Assembly: GCF_900107405.1 (NCBI RefSeq)
Contig: NZ_FNPV01000002.1
Coordinates: 124,001-188,000 of the forward strand
Source of the DNA: Tindallia californiensis
GTDB taxonomy: Bacteria; Bacillota; Clostridia; Peptostreptococcales; Tindalliaceae
Length of the DNA: 64,000 nt
Reading direction: 5' to 3'
Within the stretch, counting starts at the first letter, position 1. Each line of letters opens with the position of its first letter. The notes beneath the pieces were generated by a model. It saw only the letters and a list, made by a program, of their open reading frames with translations. It searched no databases and had not been told where the DNA came from. Position numbers and translations under genes: made by a program. Below, piece after piece: positions 26,385 through 35,332 of this stretch.

Positions 26385-26984
26385 CTACATTATTTTTGAA
26401 TAAAACTCGACCACTAATTGATCATTAATCTCTATTGGTACTTCATAGCGCTCCGGAAATCTTGTCAACTCCGCTGAATAACCGGCTTCATCTTTTGTAA
26501 GATAGGGATAAGCCGAAACAGGATTCATAAGAAAATTTTCTTTAAACATCTCATTTTTGCGCGACTTTTCTTTAAGGGATATCACATCACCGACTGAAAC
26601 AGCAAATGAAGGTCTATCTACTTTTTCCCCATTAACTAATATATGCCCATGAACAACCATTTGCCTTGCTTGCCTGATGCTACTGCCAAAACCTATCCTA
26701 TACACTAGATTATCTAGCCGACATTCTAATCTTTTAATTAAAAAATCTCCTGTTGTTCCAGCATCTTTCATAGCTGCCTTTACATAAATCCTAAACTGTT
26801 TTTCCATCACTTCATAATAAGCTCGTAATCTTTGTTTTTCCAAAAGATGAATTCCGTAAGTAGATAACTTTCTGTTATTTCTTGCTTGTCCATTGTCAGC
26901 TCTTTTCATTGCTTTTGGAAGTCCAATAACATTCAGTCCTAGCCTTCTGCATTTTTTTACTCTTGGATCTCTCATTCTTGCCAC
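26385..26984 (-). CDS. rpsD: Ribosomal protein S4, zinc-free paralogue
   Basis: A 199-residue uS4, which nucleates 30S assembly on 16S r[33 protein letters not shown] is the S4-type RNA-binding core (residues about 95-150, quoted by its ends only: RLDNLVYRI to GHILVN). The N-terminus [18 protein letters not shown] lacks the CxxC zinc knuckle found in many clostridial S4 proteins, so this looks like a metal-independent copy. The gene is away from the usual rpsM-rpsK-rpsD-rpoA operon and has its own promoter with a Fur-like box. The start is taken as GTG 26984 (MARM...), with GGAG nine bases upstream. Confidence 0.9.
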   Translation of the reverse strand: MARMRDPRVKKCRRLGLNVIGLPKAMKRADNGQARNNRKLSTYGIHLLEKQRLRAYYEVMEKQFRIYVKAAMKDAGTTGDFLIKRLECRLDNLVYRIGFGSSIRQARQMVVHGHILVNGEKVDRPSFAVSVGDVISLKEKSRKNEMFKENFLMNPVSAYPYLTKDEAGYSAELTRFPERYEVPIEINDQLVVEFYSKIM

Positions 26985-27037
26985 ACAAATCATCTCCATC
27001 ACATAAATTTTGCCGCGATAATTTATGCCGATTTAAT

Positions 27038-27056
27038 GATAATGATAATCATTTTC
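27038..27056. promoter_or_regulatory. Fur-like box upstream of the S4 paralogue
   Basis: GATAATGATAATCATTTTC matches the classical 19-bp Fur box (GATAATGATAATCATTATC) at all but one position. It starts 6 bp downstream of the -10 element, overlapping the start of transcription, so iron-loaded Fur would repress. A Zur or PerR role cannot be excluded because the boxes are similar. Confidence 0.75.
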
Positions 27057-27062
27057 GAATAA

Positions 27063-27091
27063 ATGATACCAAAAAAAATTTTCTGTGTCAA
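27063..27091 (-). promoter_or_regulatory. Promoter of the S4 paralogue
   Basis: TTGACA (27086-27091), 17-bp spacer containing an A/T tract, and TATCAT (27063-27068). This shows that the S4 gene is not read only as an extension of the ABC transporter operon. Confidence 0.8.
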
Positions 27092-27113
27092 CAAGAATCT
27101 TTCTCAATGGCAT

Positions 27114-28088
27114 TTATCTTTCGCCTACTCTCAGCTTTGCATCTGTATTCAGAAGTAGGTCTACCCTATCTCCCACTTCATAACTCCTTCCTTCTTTACC
27201 AAAAAGAAGGACGTCAACTCTATTTTTATCACCAGGCATCTCAGAAAGGGTCAATTCCGTTTGATGACCGAGGAACATTTTTTCTACTATCTGATAAGGA
27301 CTCTGTTCATTCTTTTTTAACCTAATTTCCTCTGGTCGGATAAAAAAAGACTCTCCTCTTTTATCCGTTAACTTGTTGGTTTTACCTACAAAATTAGCAA
27401 CATACGAACTCTTAGGAAAATCATAAATCTCACTTGGTCTTCCTACCTGCGCAATCCTCCCATGATCCATAACAACTACCCGATCCGAAAGGCTCAAAGC
27501 TTCTCCCTGGTCATGAGTGACAAAAATCATAGTAACTCGCGTTCTTCTCTGAAGTTCTTTCAGTTCCCTTCTTAGTGATCCCCGTAAGGATGCATCTAGA
27601 TTGCTGAGAGGTTCGTCCAATAACAAAACCTCTGCTCCAGTAGCTATAGATCTTGCAAGGGCTACCCGTTGTTGTTGACCACCGCTAAGATTTCCGATAT
27701 TAACATCTTCATATCCTTCCAACCCCACAAGATCAACAAATTCTTTAGCATGGACTAATGCCTTTCGTTTTTGAAATTTCTTGAAATAGCGAACTCCAAA
27801 GGCAATGTTCTCAAGCACGGAAAGGTGAGGAAAAAGAGCATAATTTTGAAACACCGTAGACACTGGACGCTTTTCTGGAGGAAGTGATGTAATTTCCTTT
27901 TTATTAATAAAAAGGTGCCCCCTGTCAGGAATAATAAACCCACCAATCAAATTCAAGGTTGTGGTTTTTCCGCAACCAGAAGGACCTAAAAGGCTAATAA
28001 ATTCACCTTTTTTCACCTCAAGAGAAAAGTCCCTTACTCCTTTATTTTCTTCATACAGCTTTGTCATGTTTTTCATCTGCAGAATCAT
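27114..28088 (-). CDS. ABC transporter ATPase, ferric/polyamine-like class
   Basis: A 324-residue ATPase with Walker A GPSGCGKTTTLN, Q-loop VFQNYALFPHLSVLENI, signature NLSGGQQQRVALARS and Walker B VLLLDEPLSNLD, the hallmark set of the FbpC/PotA class. The C-terminal part (residues 235-324) is a TOBE-like domain. Its ATG overlaps the permease TGA by 4 bp. It energises the two genes upstream. The permease and binding protein look most like ferric-iron uptake systems, but phosphonate or putrescine relatives exist. Confidence 0.88.
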   Translation of the reverse strand: MILQMKNMTKLYEENKGVRDFSLEVKKGEFISLLGPSGCGKTTTLNLIGGFIIPDRGHLFINKKEITSLPPEKRPVSTVFQNYALFPHLSVLENIAFGVRYFKKFQKRKALVHAKEFVDLVGLEGYEDVNIGNLSGGQQQRVALARSIATGAEVLLLDEPLSNLDASLRGSLRRELKELQRRTRVTMIFVTHDQGEALSLSDRVVVMDHGRIAQVGRPSEIYDFPKSSYVANFVGKTNKLTDKRGESFFIRPEEIRLKKNEQSPYQIVEKMFLGHQTELTLSEMPGDKNRVDVLLFGKEGRSYEVGDRVDLLLNTDAKLRVGER

Positions 28089-29755
28089 TTCCCACTCCTC
28101 CTTTCAGCACTCAATAGGCGAATAGCCATCAGATTCACACTAAAGGTAATCAAAATCAAAGCACTTCCTATGACAGCACTTTGTCCGTACCTTCCACTAT
28201 TGACTTCATTAAACATTAAAACACTTGTCACCAGGTTTCGCGGTGACACCAGAAACAGCAGAGGTCCTACTGTGGTCATAGATGCTGTAAAACTGTTGAT
28301 AAAGCTTACTAACAAAGTGGGACGCAAAATGGGAAAAGTAACCTTTAGAAGAGATCCTATTTTTGATGCTCCCAGATCATAAGAAGCCCATTCAATTTTA
28401 TGATCTAAGTTCTCAAAGGCCGCATTAGCCGCTTTATTTCCTACGGAAATATGTCGAAAAGTACAGTTTAGAATTAGAATGATCAGTGTTCCTGTCAGTG
28501 AAATTGGTCCTCGGTGAAAAACCACTACGTAAGCTAAACCAAAGAAAATTCCCGGAATAATATAGGGAATGGATCCAATAAACTCGAGAATTCCAAATCC
28601 TTTCACCTTTCGCCTCCGGTGATAATAAGACAGTAGCACCCCTATCATCGTTGACAACAGAGCGGCTGCTACAGCCATATATATGGTTCTGATCAGTGCA
28701 TCCACATGCCTGCTTTGAAACACAGCAAGATGATTCAAGGTGAATACCGGTGTTCCAGATACATTTCTAGTGAAAGCCGTAAAGAAAAGATTTCCGTATT
28801 GTACTACGTTGATCAGAAAAAAAACAGCAACCACTCCCCCTGTCAACATCTGTACGCCCTTGGGAAGCTTAAAATTCAATGACTCCATTTCAAGGATTTT
28901 TGCCCTCTCTGAAAGCGTATGTACCCGCTTCATATTTCTGCGGTAAAAGTAAAACGCCAGTATCGCCGGCGGAAGTAGCAATACAGTCATTGCCGCTGCT
29001 CCATTTAAGTTAGCCTGAGCATATACTCGCAAATAAGCCTCCGTGGCTAAAACCCGATACCGACCTCCGATGATAATAGGCGTGGTAAAATCTGAAATGT
29101 TCATAGTAAATTGTAAAAAGAAAACAGACAGAATGGTAGGTACCATAGAAGGTAAAACCACTTCTTTTAGCGTACTCAAAGGATTTGCTCCTAAATCTCT
29201 TGCCGCCAAAAAGAGTCTGCCGTCGATTTGAGATAATCCGGTCATCATCATCATAGCCGAAAGCGATACGCCACTTAAACTCTGTAAAATAACAATTCCA
29301 TGCCATCCGTAAGGATTTAGGGTTACACCAAAAACTCCATAGCTAATGAAACCTCTCCGTCCAAATAGCGTTAATAATGCTATTGCTGAAATAAAAGGAG
29401 GAGAGATCATAGTCATCATCAGGCTCCGATAGATAGCGTTTCGTACAAACCGCTTTTTGAAATGAGCAAATACACCGATGAAGAAAGCCAAGAGGGTTGC
29501 GTTGACGGAAGAAAACGTGGCAACAAAAACACTATTCCTAATCAGTTCTAGGTTCCGTATGGTCATTAAGTTCCGGTAGTGATACAAAGACCATTCACTA
29601 TTCCATTTTAAGCTTCTCATCAACACACCTGCTACCGGATATAGAATAAACAGAAACAGAGTGCCTGCAATACCCGCTATTAAGATTTTATCAAAAAAAA
29701 CGCTAAAAGAAAGGGAAGATCGCTCTCCCCTTCTCTTTACATATCCTTTATTCAC
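28085..29755 (-). CDS. ABC transporter permease, two fused domains (FbpB-like)
   Basis: A 556-residue permease with two homologous six-helix halves. Each carries the EAA-type ATPase contact loop: AARDLGANPLSTLKEVVLPS in the first half and ASYDLGASKIGSLLKVTFP in the second. The fused layout is typical of FbpB/SfuB iron(III) systems. The start is taken as GTG 29755 because it has AAGGAA seven bases upstream and overlaps the binding-protein stop by 8 bp; the longer frame would run well inside that gene. Confidence 0.88.
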   Translation of the reverse strand: MNKGYVKRRGERSSLSFSVFFDKILIAGIAGTLFLFILYPVAGVLMRSLKWNSEWSLYHYRNLMTIRNLELIRNSVFVATFSSVNATLLAFFIGVFAHFKKRFVRNAIYRSLMMTMISPPFISAIALLTLFGRRGFISYGVFGVTLNPYGWHGIVILQSLSGVSLSAMMMMTGLSQIDGRLFLAARDLGANPLSTLKEVVLPSMVPTILSVFFLQFTMNISDFTTPIIIGGRYRVLATEAYLRVYAQANLNGAAAMTVLLLPPAILAFYFYRRNMKRVHTLSERAKILEMESLNFKLPKGVQMLTGGVVAVFFLINVVQYGNLFFTAFTRNVSGTPVFTLNHLAVFQSRHVDALIRTIYMAVAAALLSTMIGVLLSYYHRRRKVKGFGILEFIGSIPYIIPGIFFGLAYVVVFHRGPISLTGTLIILILNCTFRHISVGNKAANAAFENLDHKIEWASYDLGASKIGSLLKVTFPILRPTLLVSFINSFTASMTTVGPLLFLVSPRNLVTSVLMFNEVNSGRYGQSAVIGSALILITFSVNLMAIRLLSAERRSGK

Positions 29756-30833
29756 CAATAAGTTCCTTCCAACTTCCAAGAATTGCTTCTCGTTCTCTTC
29801 CCATTCGCTCCAGATCAAAATCAATAAGTTGATCCATGTTTAAGGTACCCATTTCTTCAGGAGGTGCTACATTTCGATTTGCCATGATTCGTGCATCTGC
29901 TTCCATCAAAATATCTTGACCATGCTCCGACAAGTACCAGTCCACTAAAACCTTTGCCGCTTCTTTGTTTTCTGAGTTTTCAAAGATTGCAATGGGCGCA
30001 GGAATCCACGGAATGTTTTCTGATGGGAAAATTCCTACCACCGGTGCTGTTTCCATCAGACCAAAGGTTTGTCCATGAATAGCCGTCAATCCAATAGCAA
30101 ATTCCCCTGCTGCAACCTTCTGTTGTGGTTCTCCACCACTTTGAGCATAGTAGTCTACATTTTCATTAACAGCTTCCCAGTACTCCCAAGCAGCATCTTC
30201 ACCCATTACTTGAATCAATCCACTAAGAATGGCATACTGACCTCCGGAAATACTCGGATCCGCCATGATAATTTCTCCATCATACTGTGAGTCAGCAAGG
30301 TCTTCCCAGGTTTCCGGCATATCCAGACCCAGCTCTTCAATTAATTCTTCATTAACAATAAATCCAAAGGGTACTAAGGACAATGCTCCAAAATAACCTT
30401 CCGGATCGAGGTATTTTTCATCAATGTTGTCAAATTCAGGAGATCGATACTGATAAAGGTATCCTAGGTCTCTTGCAGCAAAGTAACTGTCTACCCCTCC
30501 ACCAAACCATACATCAGTTGTGGTCTCTCCATCTTCTGCCTGTAACTGAGAAAGCTTTGCTCCTGTTGATAAACTAACCCATTCGATTTCAATTCCAGTT
30601 TCTTCTGTAAAAGCTTCAAAGGATCCATCAGCTCCTCCATAAGCAACGGATAGTTCCAGTACTGTTCCTTCAAAAGGACGCTCCTGCTTCTCATCCATTT
30701 CCTCTACATCGTTGCTTTCAGCTTCTGTCACCTCTTCGTTGACACTTGCATCTCCCTCGCCGTTATCGCCTCCACAAGCAATAAGACTAAATGCCAATAC
30801 CACGATCAGCATCATCAATAAAAGTTTTCTCAT
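29748..30833 (-). CDS. Extracellular solute-binding lipoprotein, ferric-type
   Basis: A 361-residue lipoprotein. The signal peptide ends in the lipobox LIAC (Cys at about residue 20), followed by an acidic linker rich in Glu. The mature part resembles periplasmic-binding fold type II of the Fbp/AfuA group: LELSVAYGGADGSFEAF at the start, and a conserved YFAARDLGYLYQY, GFIVNEELIEELGLDMP, WEDLADSQYDGEIIMADPS block. It should deliver iron(III) or a related ligand. ATG 30833 has AAAGGAGG eight bases upstream; the GTG two codons earlier is less likely. Confidence 0.87.
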   Translation of the reverse strand: MRKLLLMMLIVVLAFSLIACGGDNGEGDASVNEEVTEAESNDVEEMDEKQERPFEGTVLELSVAYGGADGSFEAFTEETGIEIEWVSLSTGAKLSQLQAEDGETTTDVWFGGGVDSYFAARDLGYLYQYRSPEFDNIDEKYLDPEGYFGALSLVPFGFIVNEELIEELGLDMPETWEDLADSQYDGEIIMADPSISGGQYAILSGLIQVMGEDAAWEYWEAVNENVDYYAQSGGEPQQKVAAGEFAIGLTAIHGQTFGLMETAPVVGIFPSENIPWIPAPIAIFENSENKEAAKVLVDWYLSEHGQDILMEADARIMANRNVAPPEEMGTLNMDQLIDFDLERMGREREAILGSWKELIGE

Positions 30834-30877
30834 TGTCACTTCCTCCTTTTGCTCATTTTACCTCTACTCCAATCCTC

Positions 30878-30907
30878 ATTATAAGGAGGGTTAAATCCGA
30901 AGTACAA
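30878..30907 (-). promoter_or_regulatory. Promoter of the ferric-type ABC operon
   Basis: TTGTAC and TATAAT with 18-bp spacing lie 45 bp upstream of the lipoprotein start. I saw no clear Fur box here, in contrast to the S4 gene downstream. The remainder of 30834-31073 shows a short palindrome (AGATATC / GATATCT) but no gene. Confidence 0.65.
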
Positions 30908-31073
30908 TAGATTTTCTGAATGATAAATCGGTTTTGTATAATGAAATTAAATACTGGTATAGGTAGAATTATTTTTCGTCTTTTGTTGTGCTCGTCTTTA
31001 CACGCCAAGAGAGATATCTTTTCAAGCGGATATCTAGTTTCCTCTTCAAATACAATACAGGGTACCTTGCTTA

Positions 31074-32303
31074 TTAATTATTCATAAACGCCTTATGGTA
31101 TATTTTCTTTCCTTTGCGAATTTTAGTACCGTTTTTCAATTCCTCAGAGGTAACAACGAGATCAATGGAATCAATTTTAACATCATTTAGTAATACTCCC
31201 CCTTGTTGAATTACTCGCCTTGCTTCAGTTTTAGAAACAGTTAGTTTACATTCAACCATTAAATCTATGATACCAATAACACCGTCAACCAGTTGATCTT
31301 CTCTTATCTCAGTAGAAGGCATGTTTGAAATGTCCGTTCCTGCTGTAAATAAAGCACGAGAAGTATTTTTTGCATTTTGAGCTTCCTCTTCACTATGAAC
31401 CAACTTTGTCAATTCAAAAGCCAAGATTTCTTTCGCTTCATTTAGTTGACTACCTTCCCATTGGTCCATTTCATTAATTTGTTCCAGAGGTAAAAATGTT
31501 AGCATACGAATGCACTTCAATACGTCAGCATCATCAACATTTCGCCAGTACTGATAGAATTCAAAAGGAGACGTCCTGCTAGGATCCAGCCAAAGTGCAC
31601 CTTTTGCGGTTTTTCCCATCTTATTACCTTCAGAATTCATTAATAGTGTATTTGTCATAGCGTAAGAATTTTTGCCCAATTTTCGTCGAATCAATTCCCT
31701 GCCACCAAGCATGTTAGACCACTGATCATCACCACCAAACTGCATATTACAACCATAATGCTTAAACAGATGGTAAAAATCAAATGACTGCATAATCATA
31801 TAGTTCAATTCCAAAAATGAAAGACCCTTTTCCAATCTCTGCTTATAACATTCGGCTCGCAACATATTGTTTACAGAAAAATGTGCGCCTACTTCACGTA
31901 GTAGTTCGATATATTTCAAATCTAATAGCCAATCAATATTATTAACCAGAATTGCTTGATCATTATCAAATTCTATAAATTTTTCTATCTGCTTTTTAAA
32001 ACAATTGCAGTTATGTTGAATTGTTTCAGGCGTCATCATGGTACGTAAATCTGTTCTGCCAGAAGGATCTCCAATATATCCTGTGCCACCTCCTAAAAGA
32101 ACAACGGGTTTGTTTCCCGCCATTTGCAATCGTTTCATTAGGCATAAAGCCACAAAATGACCTACATGTAAAGAATCCGCTGTTGGATCAAATCCGATAT
32201 AAAATGTTGCCTTCCCTTCATTGATAAGTTCTCTGATTTCTTCTTCATCAGTAACTTGGGCAATCAAGCCACGAGTTAGCAGTTCATCATAGATTTTCAT
32301 CAT
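31074..32303 (-). CDS. tyrS: Tyrosyl-tRNA synthetase
   Basis: It charges tRNA-Tyr. The class I signature HIGH appears as HVGH in DSLHVGHFVALC and the KMSKS equivalent as KMGKT in EGNKMGKTAKGAL. The C-terminal S4-like domain spans about residues 340-409 (TKTEARRVIQQGGVLLNDVK type). The apparent longer frame runs into the T-box leader; the true start is ATG 32303 with AAAGGAG upstream, giving 409 residues. Expression is controlled by the T-box leader. Confidence 0.95.
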   Translation of the reverse strand: MMKIYDELLTRGLIAQVTDEEEIRELINEGKATFYIGFDPTADSLHVGHFVALCLMKRLQMAGNKPVVLLGGGTGYIGDPSGRTDLRTMMTPETIQHNCNCFKKQIEKFIEFDNDQAILVNNIDWLLDLKYIELLREVGAHFSVNNMLRAECYKQRLEKGLSFLELNYMIMQSFDFYHLFKHYGCNMQFGGDDQWSNMLGGRELIRRKLGKNSYAMTNTLLMNSEGNKMGKTAKGALWLDPSRTSPFEFYQYWRNVDDADVLKCIRMLTFLPLEQINEMDQWEGSQLNEAKEILAFELTKLVHSEEEAQNAKNTSRALFTAGTDISNMPSTEIREDQLVDGVIGIIDLMVECKLTVSKTEARRVIQQGGVLLNDVKIDSIDLVVTSEELKNGTKIRKGKKIYHKAFMNN

Positions 32304-32339
32304 TACAACTCCTTTGCATCTTTTGGGTAATAAAAATAT

Positions 32340-32592
32340 CCCTCTGCTCCATTCGGAACAGAGGGCAAAATTTGCGGTACCACCTCTAATTTGGAAACCC
32401 TTCGCAGAATTTCCCTCAACGAGTGCCGAAGCACTCAAACGCTATATTGGGCGTACCCATCATATCCTACTGTAAGTTCAGATAGCAGCTCCTGGATGTA
32501 TTCGAATCAGCACGTCAGCAACCTCTCACCAACCGGATGCTCTCTGAATGACTTAATGCCAACCTACTTCTTCCTTTCATCACCTTCTTTGT
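32340..32592 (-). promoter_or_regulatory. T-box riboswitch, tyrosine-specific
   Basis: The minus-strand leader has the invariant T-box (GGTGGTACCGC, 32374-32384), a following terminator (CCCTCTGCTCC / GGAACAGAGGG, then T-rich 32332-32338), and an upstream stem I domain. In stem I the run GAATACATCC contains the specifier triplet TAC (32498-32500), a Tyr codon, matching the downstream tyrS. Uncharged tRNA-Tyr should stabilise the antiterminator and switch the gene on. Confidence 0.93.
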
Positions 32593-32674
32593 TTGAATAT
32601 AATTAAAGTTTAATGCAGGCACCATTGAAAGTAAAGTCACAGAATGACACATGTGTGACTTTACGGAGGTGTCT

Positions 32675-33205
32675 TTAATCAATATACTTTAATATATCTG
32701 TTGGTAATGTCCGCTTAAGTAATGCAACCAGTTTTTTCTTATCCATTTTCATTCCACTGTGCAGCCACTCGATCACCATGTCTGTGCCACCGCGCGAAGC
32801 TATGTCAATTGTAAATTGCATTGTTTCAGATGTTATATCAACACCTTTAAAAGTTAGGTATTTTTCATATGTTTTTCTGGTAACTTGTATGTCGTAATCA
32901 CGAAGTCCGTTAATATCTCGACTTGCATAAGCATTTTTCAAAACATTGTATTTTTCTTGGTAAATCTCAAGATAGCGCAGTAAGGCTTCTTCCCACGTAA
33001 AATTATCTGTAATACGACCAAAACTTTCTTCAAAAAATTGAAAAAAGTACCAGCTAGAGAGGTCATATTTATCTCTAAAGTGACGATAAAAAGTCTTCCT
33101 CGAAAGAGATGTGCCTAACACTATCTCACTAACTTGAATATCATCAAGGTTCTTTTTCGTTAGCAACTCCTCAAGGGATTTTGCAAATGCTTGTTTAGTG
33201 TTCAT
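32675..33205 (-). CDS. TetR-family transcriptional regulator
   Basis: A 176-residue regulator. The N-terminal helix-turn-helix is AFAKSLEELLTKKNLDDIQV followed by TSLSRKTFYRHFRDKYDL, the typical TetR Y-x-H-F block. The C-terminal ligand domain resembles that of DhaS-like regulators (IDIASRGGTDMVIEWLHSG), but no dihydroxyacetone-kinase genes are near. GGAGCG precedes the ATG. It faces away from the HD-domain gene across a 176-bp gap, which may hold the operator. Confidence 0.85.
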   Translation of the reverse strand: MNTKQAFAKSLEELLTKKNLDDIQVSEIVLGTSLSRKTFYRHFRDKYDLSSWYFFQFFEESFGRITDNFTWEEALLRYLEIYQEKYNVLKNAYASRDINGLRDYDIQVTRKTYEKYLTFKGVDITSETMQFTIDIASRGGTDMVIEWLHSGMKMDKKKLVALLKRTLPTDILKYID

Positions 33206-33381
33206 TGAATCGCTCCGTTTTCATTTGTGGACAAAGCATCAAAAGTATCGCTGGAAGCAAAAGGTAATCAGTTTGATATGATCCCATAAATCATGTTATT
33301 CTAAAGGTGAGTCTTTCCCGTATCATCCGTCATGCGATGGACTAAAGATATTGGAATGGTTATGGAAGGAGAAGGTTGGTC

Positions 33382-33912
33382 ATGTATAAAGAAGTCAAAA
33401 AAAACACTTCAGCCATATCGAGTTTTCAGTCCATAACAAAAGACATCCTTTCTAACGATACCTTTAAAACCCTGGATTCTTTTGTGCATCATCGCCATAT
33501 TTCCATTCTTGAGCATTCCATTCACGTTGCTTTTCGCAGCTATCTGCTGGCAAAAAAACTTTCCATCGATCCTTCTTCCACGGCCCGAGGTGCTTTGTTA
33601 CACGATTTTTATCTTTACGACTGGCACCAGCGAAATCCTGAGAGCAAAACTGGCATTCAGCTCCATGGATTCAAACATCCAAAAGTGGCGCTGAATAATG
33701 CGAAACATCATTTTGACATCAATGCTGTAGAGGCAGATATTATCGAAAAGCACATGTGGCCCTTGACCATACACAAATTACCCAGATACAAAGCTTCTTT
33801 GCTGGTACTGTGGGTAGATAAATACTGTTCTTTTCGAGAAATCACCCACCAGGAAACCCGTAGCTTTGTGAAACAGCTGGTAGTCGAAGTCTATTCCTTT
33901 GAAGATCGGTGA
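33382..33912 (+). CDS. HD-domain hydrolase
   Basis: A 176-residue metal-dependent phosphohydrolase-like protein. The HD motif set is seen as ILEHSIHVAFRSY, GALLHDFYLYDWHQ (H-D pair) and the later NNAKHHFDINAVEADIIEKHMWPL. This resembles clostridial HD-superfamily proteins of unknown substrate. ATG 33382 follows GGAGAAGG. Its 3' end overlaps the convergent permease-like gene by 22 bp. Confidence 0.82.
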   Translation: MYKEVKKNTSAISSFQSITKDILSNDTFKTLDSFVHHRHISILEHSIHVAFRSYLLAKKLSIDPSSTARGALLHDFYLYDWHQRNPESKTGIQLHGFKHPKVALNNAKHHFDINAVEADIIEKHMWPLTIHKLPRYKASLLVLWVDKYCSFREITHQETRSFVKQLVVEVYSFEDR

Positions 33913-34763
33913 TTTCCGTTATCTTTTCGCTTTCGAATTACATAAAAAACGTAGGGTAATTTATTCGTGAGTGCCTTCGGGTACTTTTTGTAAAAACGTT
34001 GGATTTTCTTTGCTTTTTGAAGAGTGACGGAATACTCTTCGAATTTTCTTTCCTGTTCATGCTTAAGCATGTTTTTCTTCTGTCGAACAAGGTCAACAAA
34101 CTCCTCCAAATCCTTGAATCCCCTCATCCTCCTGTAGGCCATCATTGTTTTAAGATCCTGTTGCCCTTCCTGTATTAGAGCCAGTTGCTTAGCCAGGATT
34201 TCAGATACTTCATGGAACCGCGTGATGATTCCCCTAAGCTGAATCAGTTCCGAAATGGTATAAGCAGCATCAACAACTAGCAAGATATATAAAATGATCA
34301 TGAAACGAATCACTGTGGGATCCATAATCCGTTCGTAGTAATTCATTAAAAAGGGTTGTATATAGAGGAAAAACACCATCCCAAAAACGCCCCAAAATAT
34401 GGAAGGACCCAGCGCAATCCGACCATTCAAATGAAATCTGAAATCAGAATAGTCCCACCAGCGAGTCTCAAAGGCTTTTTCCATCAGATAAGAAACGGTG
34501 TATTCCCATAATGTGGCCACCACTGAAGCAATAAGCACCACTGTCATCGCAAAAAGATATACTGATTCTATTTCCATCCCTCCGGCAAACCATTGAATGG
34601 TAGGCATCATTGTAATCCCAGCAAATGCGTAGATCGGAATAAAAGGACTTCGCAAAAAACCCCGGTTCACAAATTTTTTATTTTCAATGGAAACGTACAT
34701 CGTTTCCCAGATCCACCCCATCACGCCATAGCATAAAAAAATAAATGCCCATTCATGCCACAT
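33891..34763 (-). CDS. Putative ABC-transporter-type permease, CmpB-like
   Basis: A 290-residue membrane protein of the family annotated putative ABC transporter permease. Five or six helices fill residues 1-190, with the family blocks YGVMGWIWETMYVS, NRGFLRSPFIPIYAF and ARWWDYSDFRFHLNGRIALG-like FETRWWDYSDFRFHLNG. A basic coiled-coil-like tail (residues 195-290) follows. ATG 34763 has AAGGAGGG five bases upstream. No ATPase gene is adjacent and the function is not established. Confidence 0.8.
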   Translation of the reverse strand: MWHEWAFIFLCYGVMGWIWETMYVSIENKKFVNRGFLRSPFIPIYAFAGITMMPTIQWFAGGMEIESVYLFAMTVVLIASVVATLWEYTVSYLMEKAFETRWWDYSDFRFHLNGRIALGPSIFWGVFGMVFFLYIQPFLMNYYERIMDPTVIRFMIILYILLVVDAAYTISELIQLRGIITRFHEVSEILAKQLALIQEGQQDLKTMMAYRRMRGFKDLEEFVDLVRQKKNMLKHEQERKFEEYSVTLQKAKKIQRFYKKYPKALTNKLPYVFYVIRKRKDNGNHRSSKE

Positions 34764-34965
34764 AATGTCCCTCCTTGATTTGTTCTTCTTCATCATGATA
34801 CCCAGATGTACTGATTTTAGCACTAAGTGTTCCATTTATGTCTGAGAAACAGAGAAAAACAAAGCAGAAGGCCCAGATGAAGACCGCTGCTCCAGCACTA
34901 AAACCAATTCCTACAGTTTCTCTTAGGAGATGAGTGATACCCCGTGGGCACCTTAAAACCGTTTC
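34764..34965 (-). other. Open reading fragment without start, possible gene remnant
   Basis: On the minus strand an uninterrupted frame without a start codon runs from about 34965 into the start of the CmpB-like gene. It encodes one strongly hydrophobic segment (GIGFSAGAAVFIWAFCFVF) followed by a polar tail. It looks like the 3' end of a lost membrane-protein gene. I could not name the family. Nothing else is seen up to the hairpin at 35023. Confidence 0.3.
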
Positions 34966-35022
34966 AAAACTCTAAGCACTACCAATATTGCAGCACTCGT
35001 TAATCCTCTTTTTTTGCAATAT

Positions 35023-35063
35023 AAAACCTGAAAGAATAATCTTAAAAATTTCTTTCAGGTTTT
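35023..35063 (-). terminator. Terminator of the arsR2-permease-thioredoxin operon
   Basis: A 14-bp perfect stem (AAAACCTGAAAGAA / TTCTTTCAGGTTTT) with a 13-nt loop, 14 bp past the thioredoxin-like gene on the minus strand. Confidence 0.85.
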
Positions 35064-35077
35064 AATCTGTTACTGTT

Positions 35078-35314
35078 TTATTTTTTTTCCAATATTGATT
35101 TAATTTCTTCTACTGTTGCTAACTTGCCCATAACCTCTACATTGCCGTCGATGACAAGAGCAGGTGTTTTCATTACGCCATAAGACATAATATCAGATAA
35201 ATCTTGAACTTTTTCAAATTGAGCTGCCATACCCAGTAATTTAGCTGCTTCTTTTGCATTTGACTCTAAAACCGAACATTTTTCGCAACCTGTACCTAAA
35301 ATTTTAATTTCCAT
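35078..35314 (-). CDS. Small thioredoxin-like redox protein
   Basis: A 78-residue minimal thioredoxin fold with the active site GTGCEKCSVLE near the N-terminus and the cis-Pro in MKTPALVIDGNVEV. It belongs to the small disulfide protein group (archaeal MTH895-like) that often travels with SO_0444/YraQ permeases. It lies 18 bp downstream of that permease and ends the operon. It may reduce or relay a metalloid or the permease's cysteines. Confidence 0.88.
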   Translation of the reverse strand: MEIKILGTGCEKCSVLESNAKEAAKLLGMAAQFEKVQDLSDIMSYGVMKTPALVIDGNVEVMGKLATVEEIKSILEKK

Positions 35315-35332
35315 GAAAATCCTCCCCTTGAT

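Noticed and set aside
27038..27056. Fur-like box as control of the ABC transporter operon
   Set aside because: It lies downstream of the last transporter gene and just after the -10 box of the S4 promoter, so it can only control S4.
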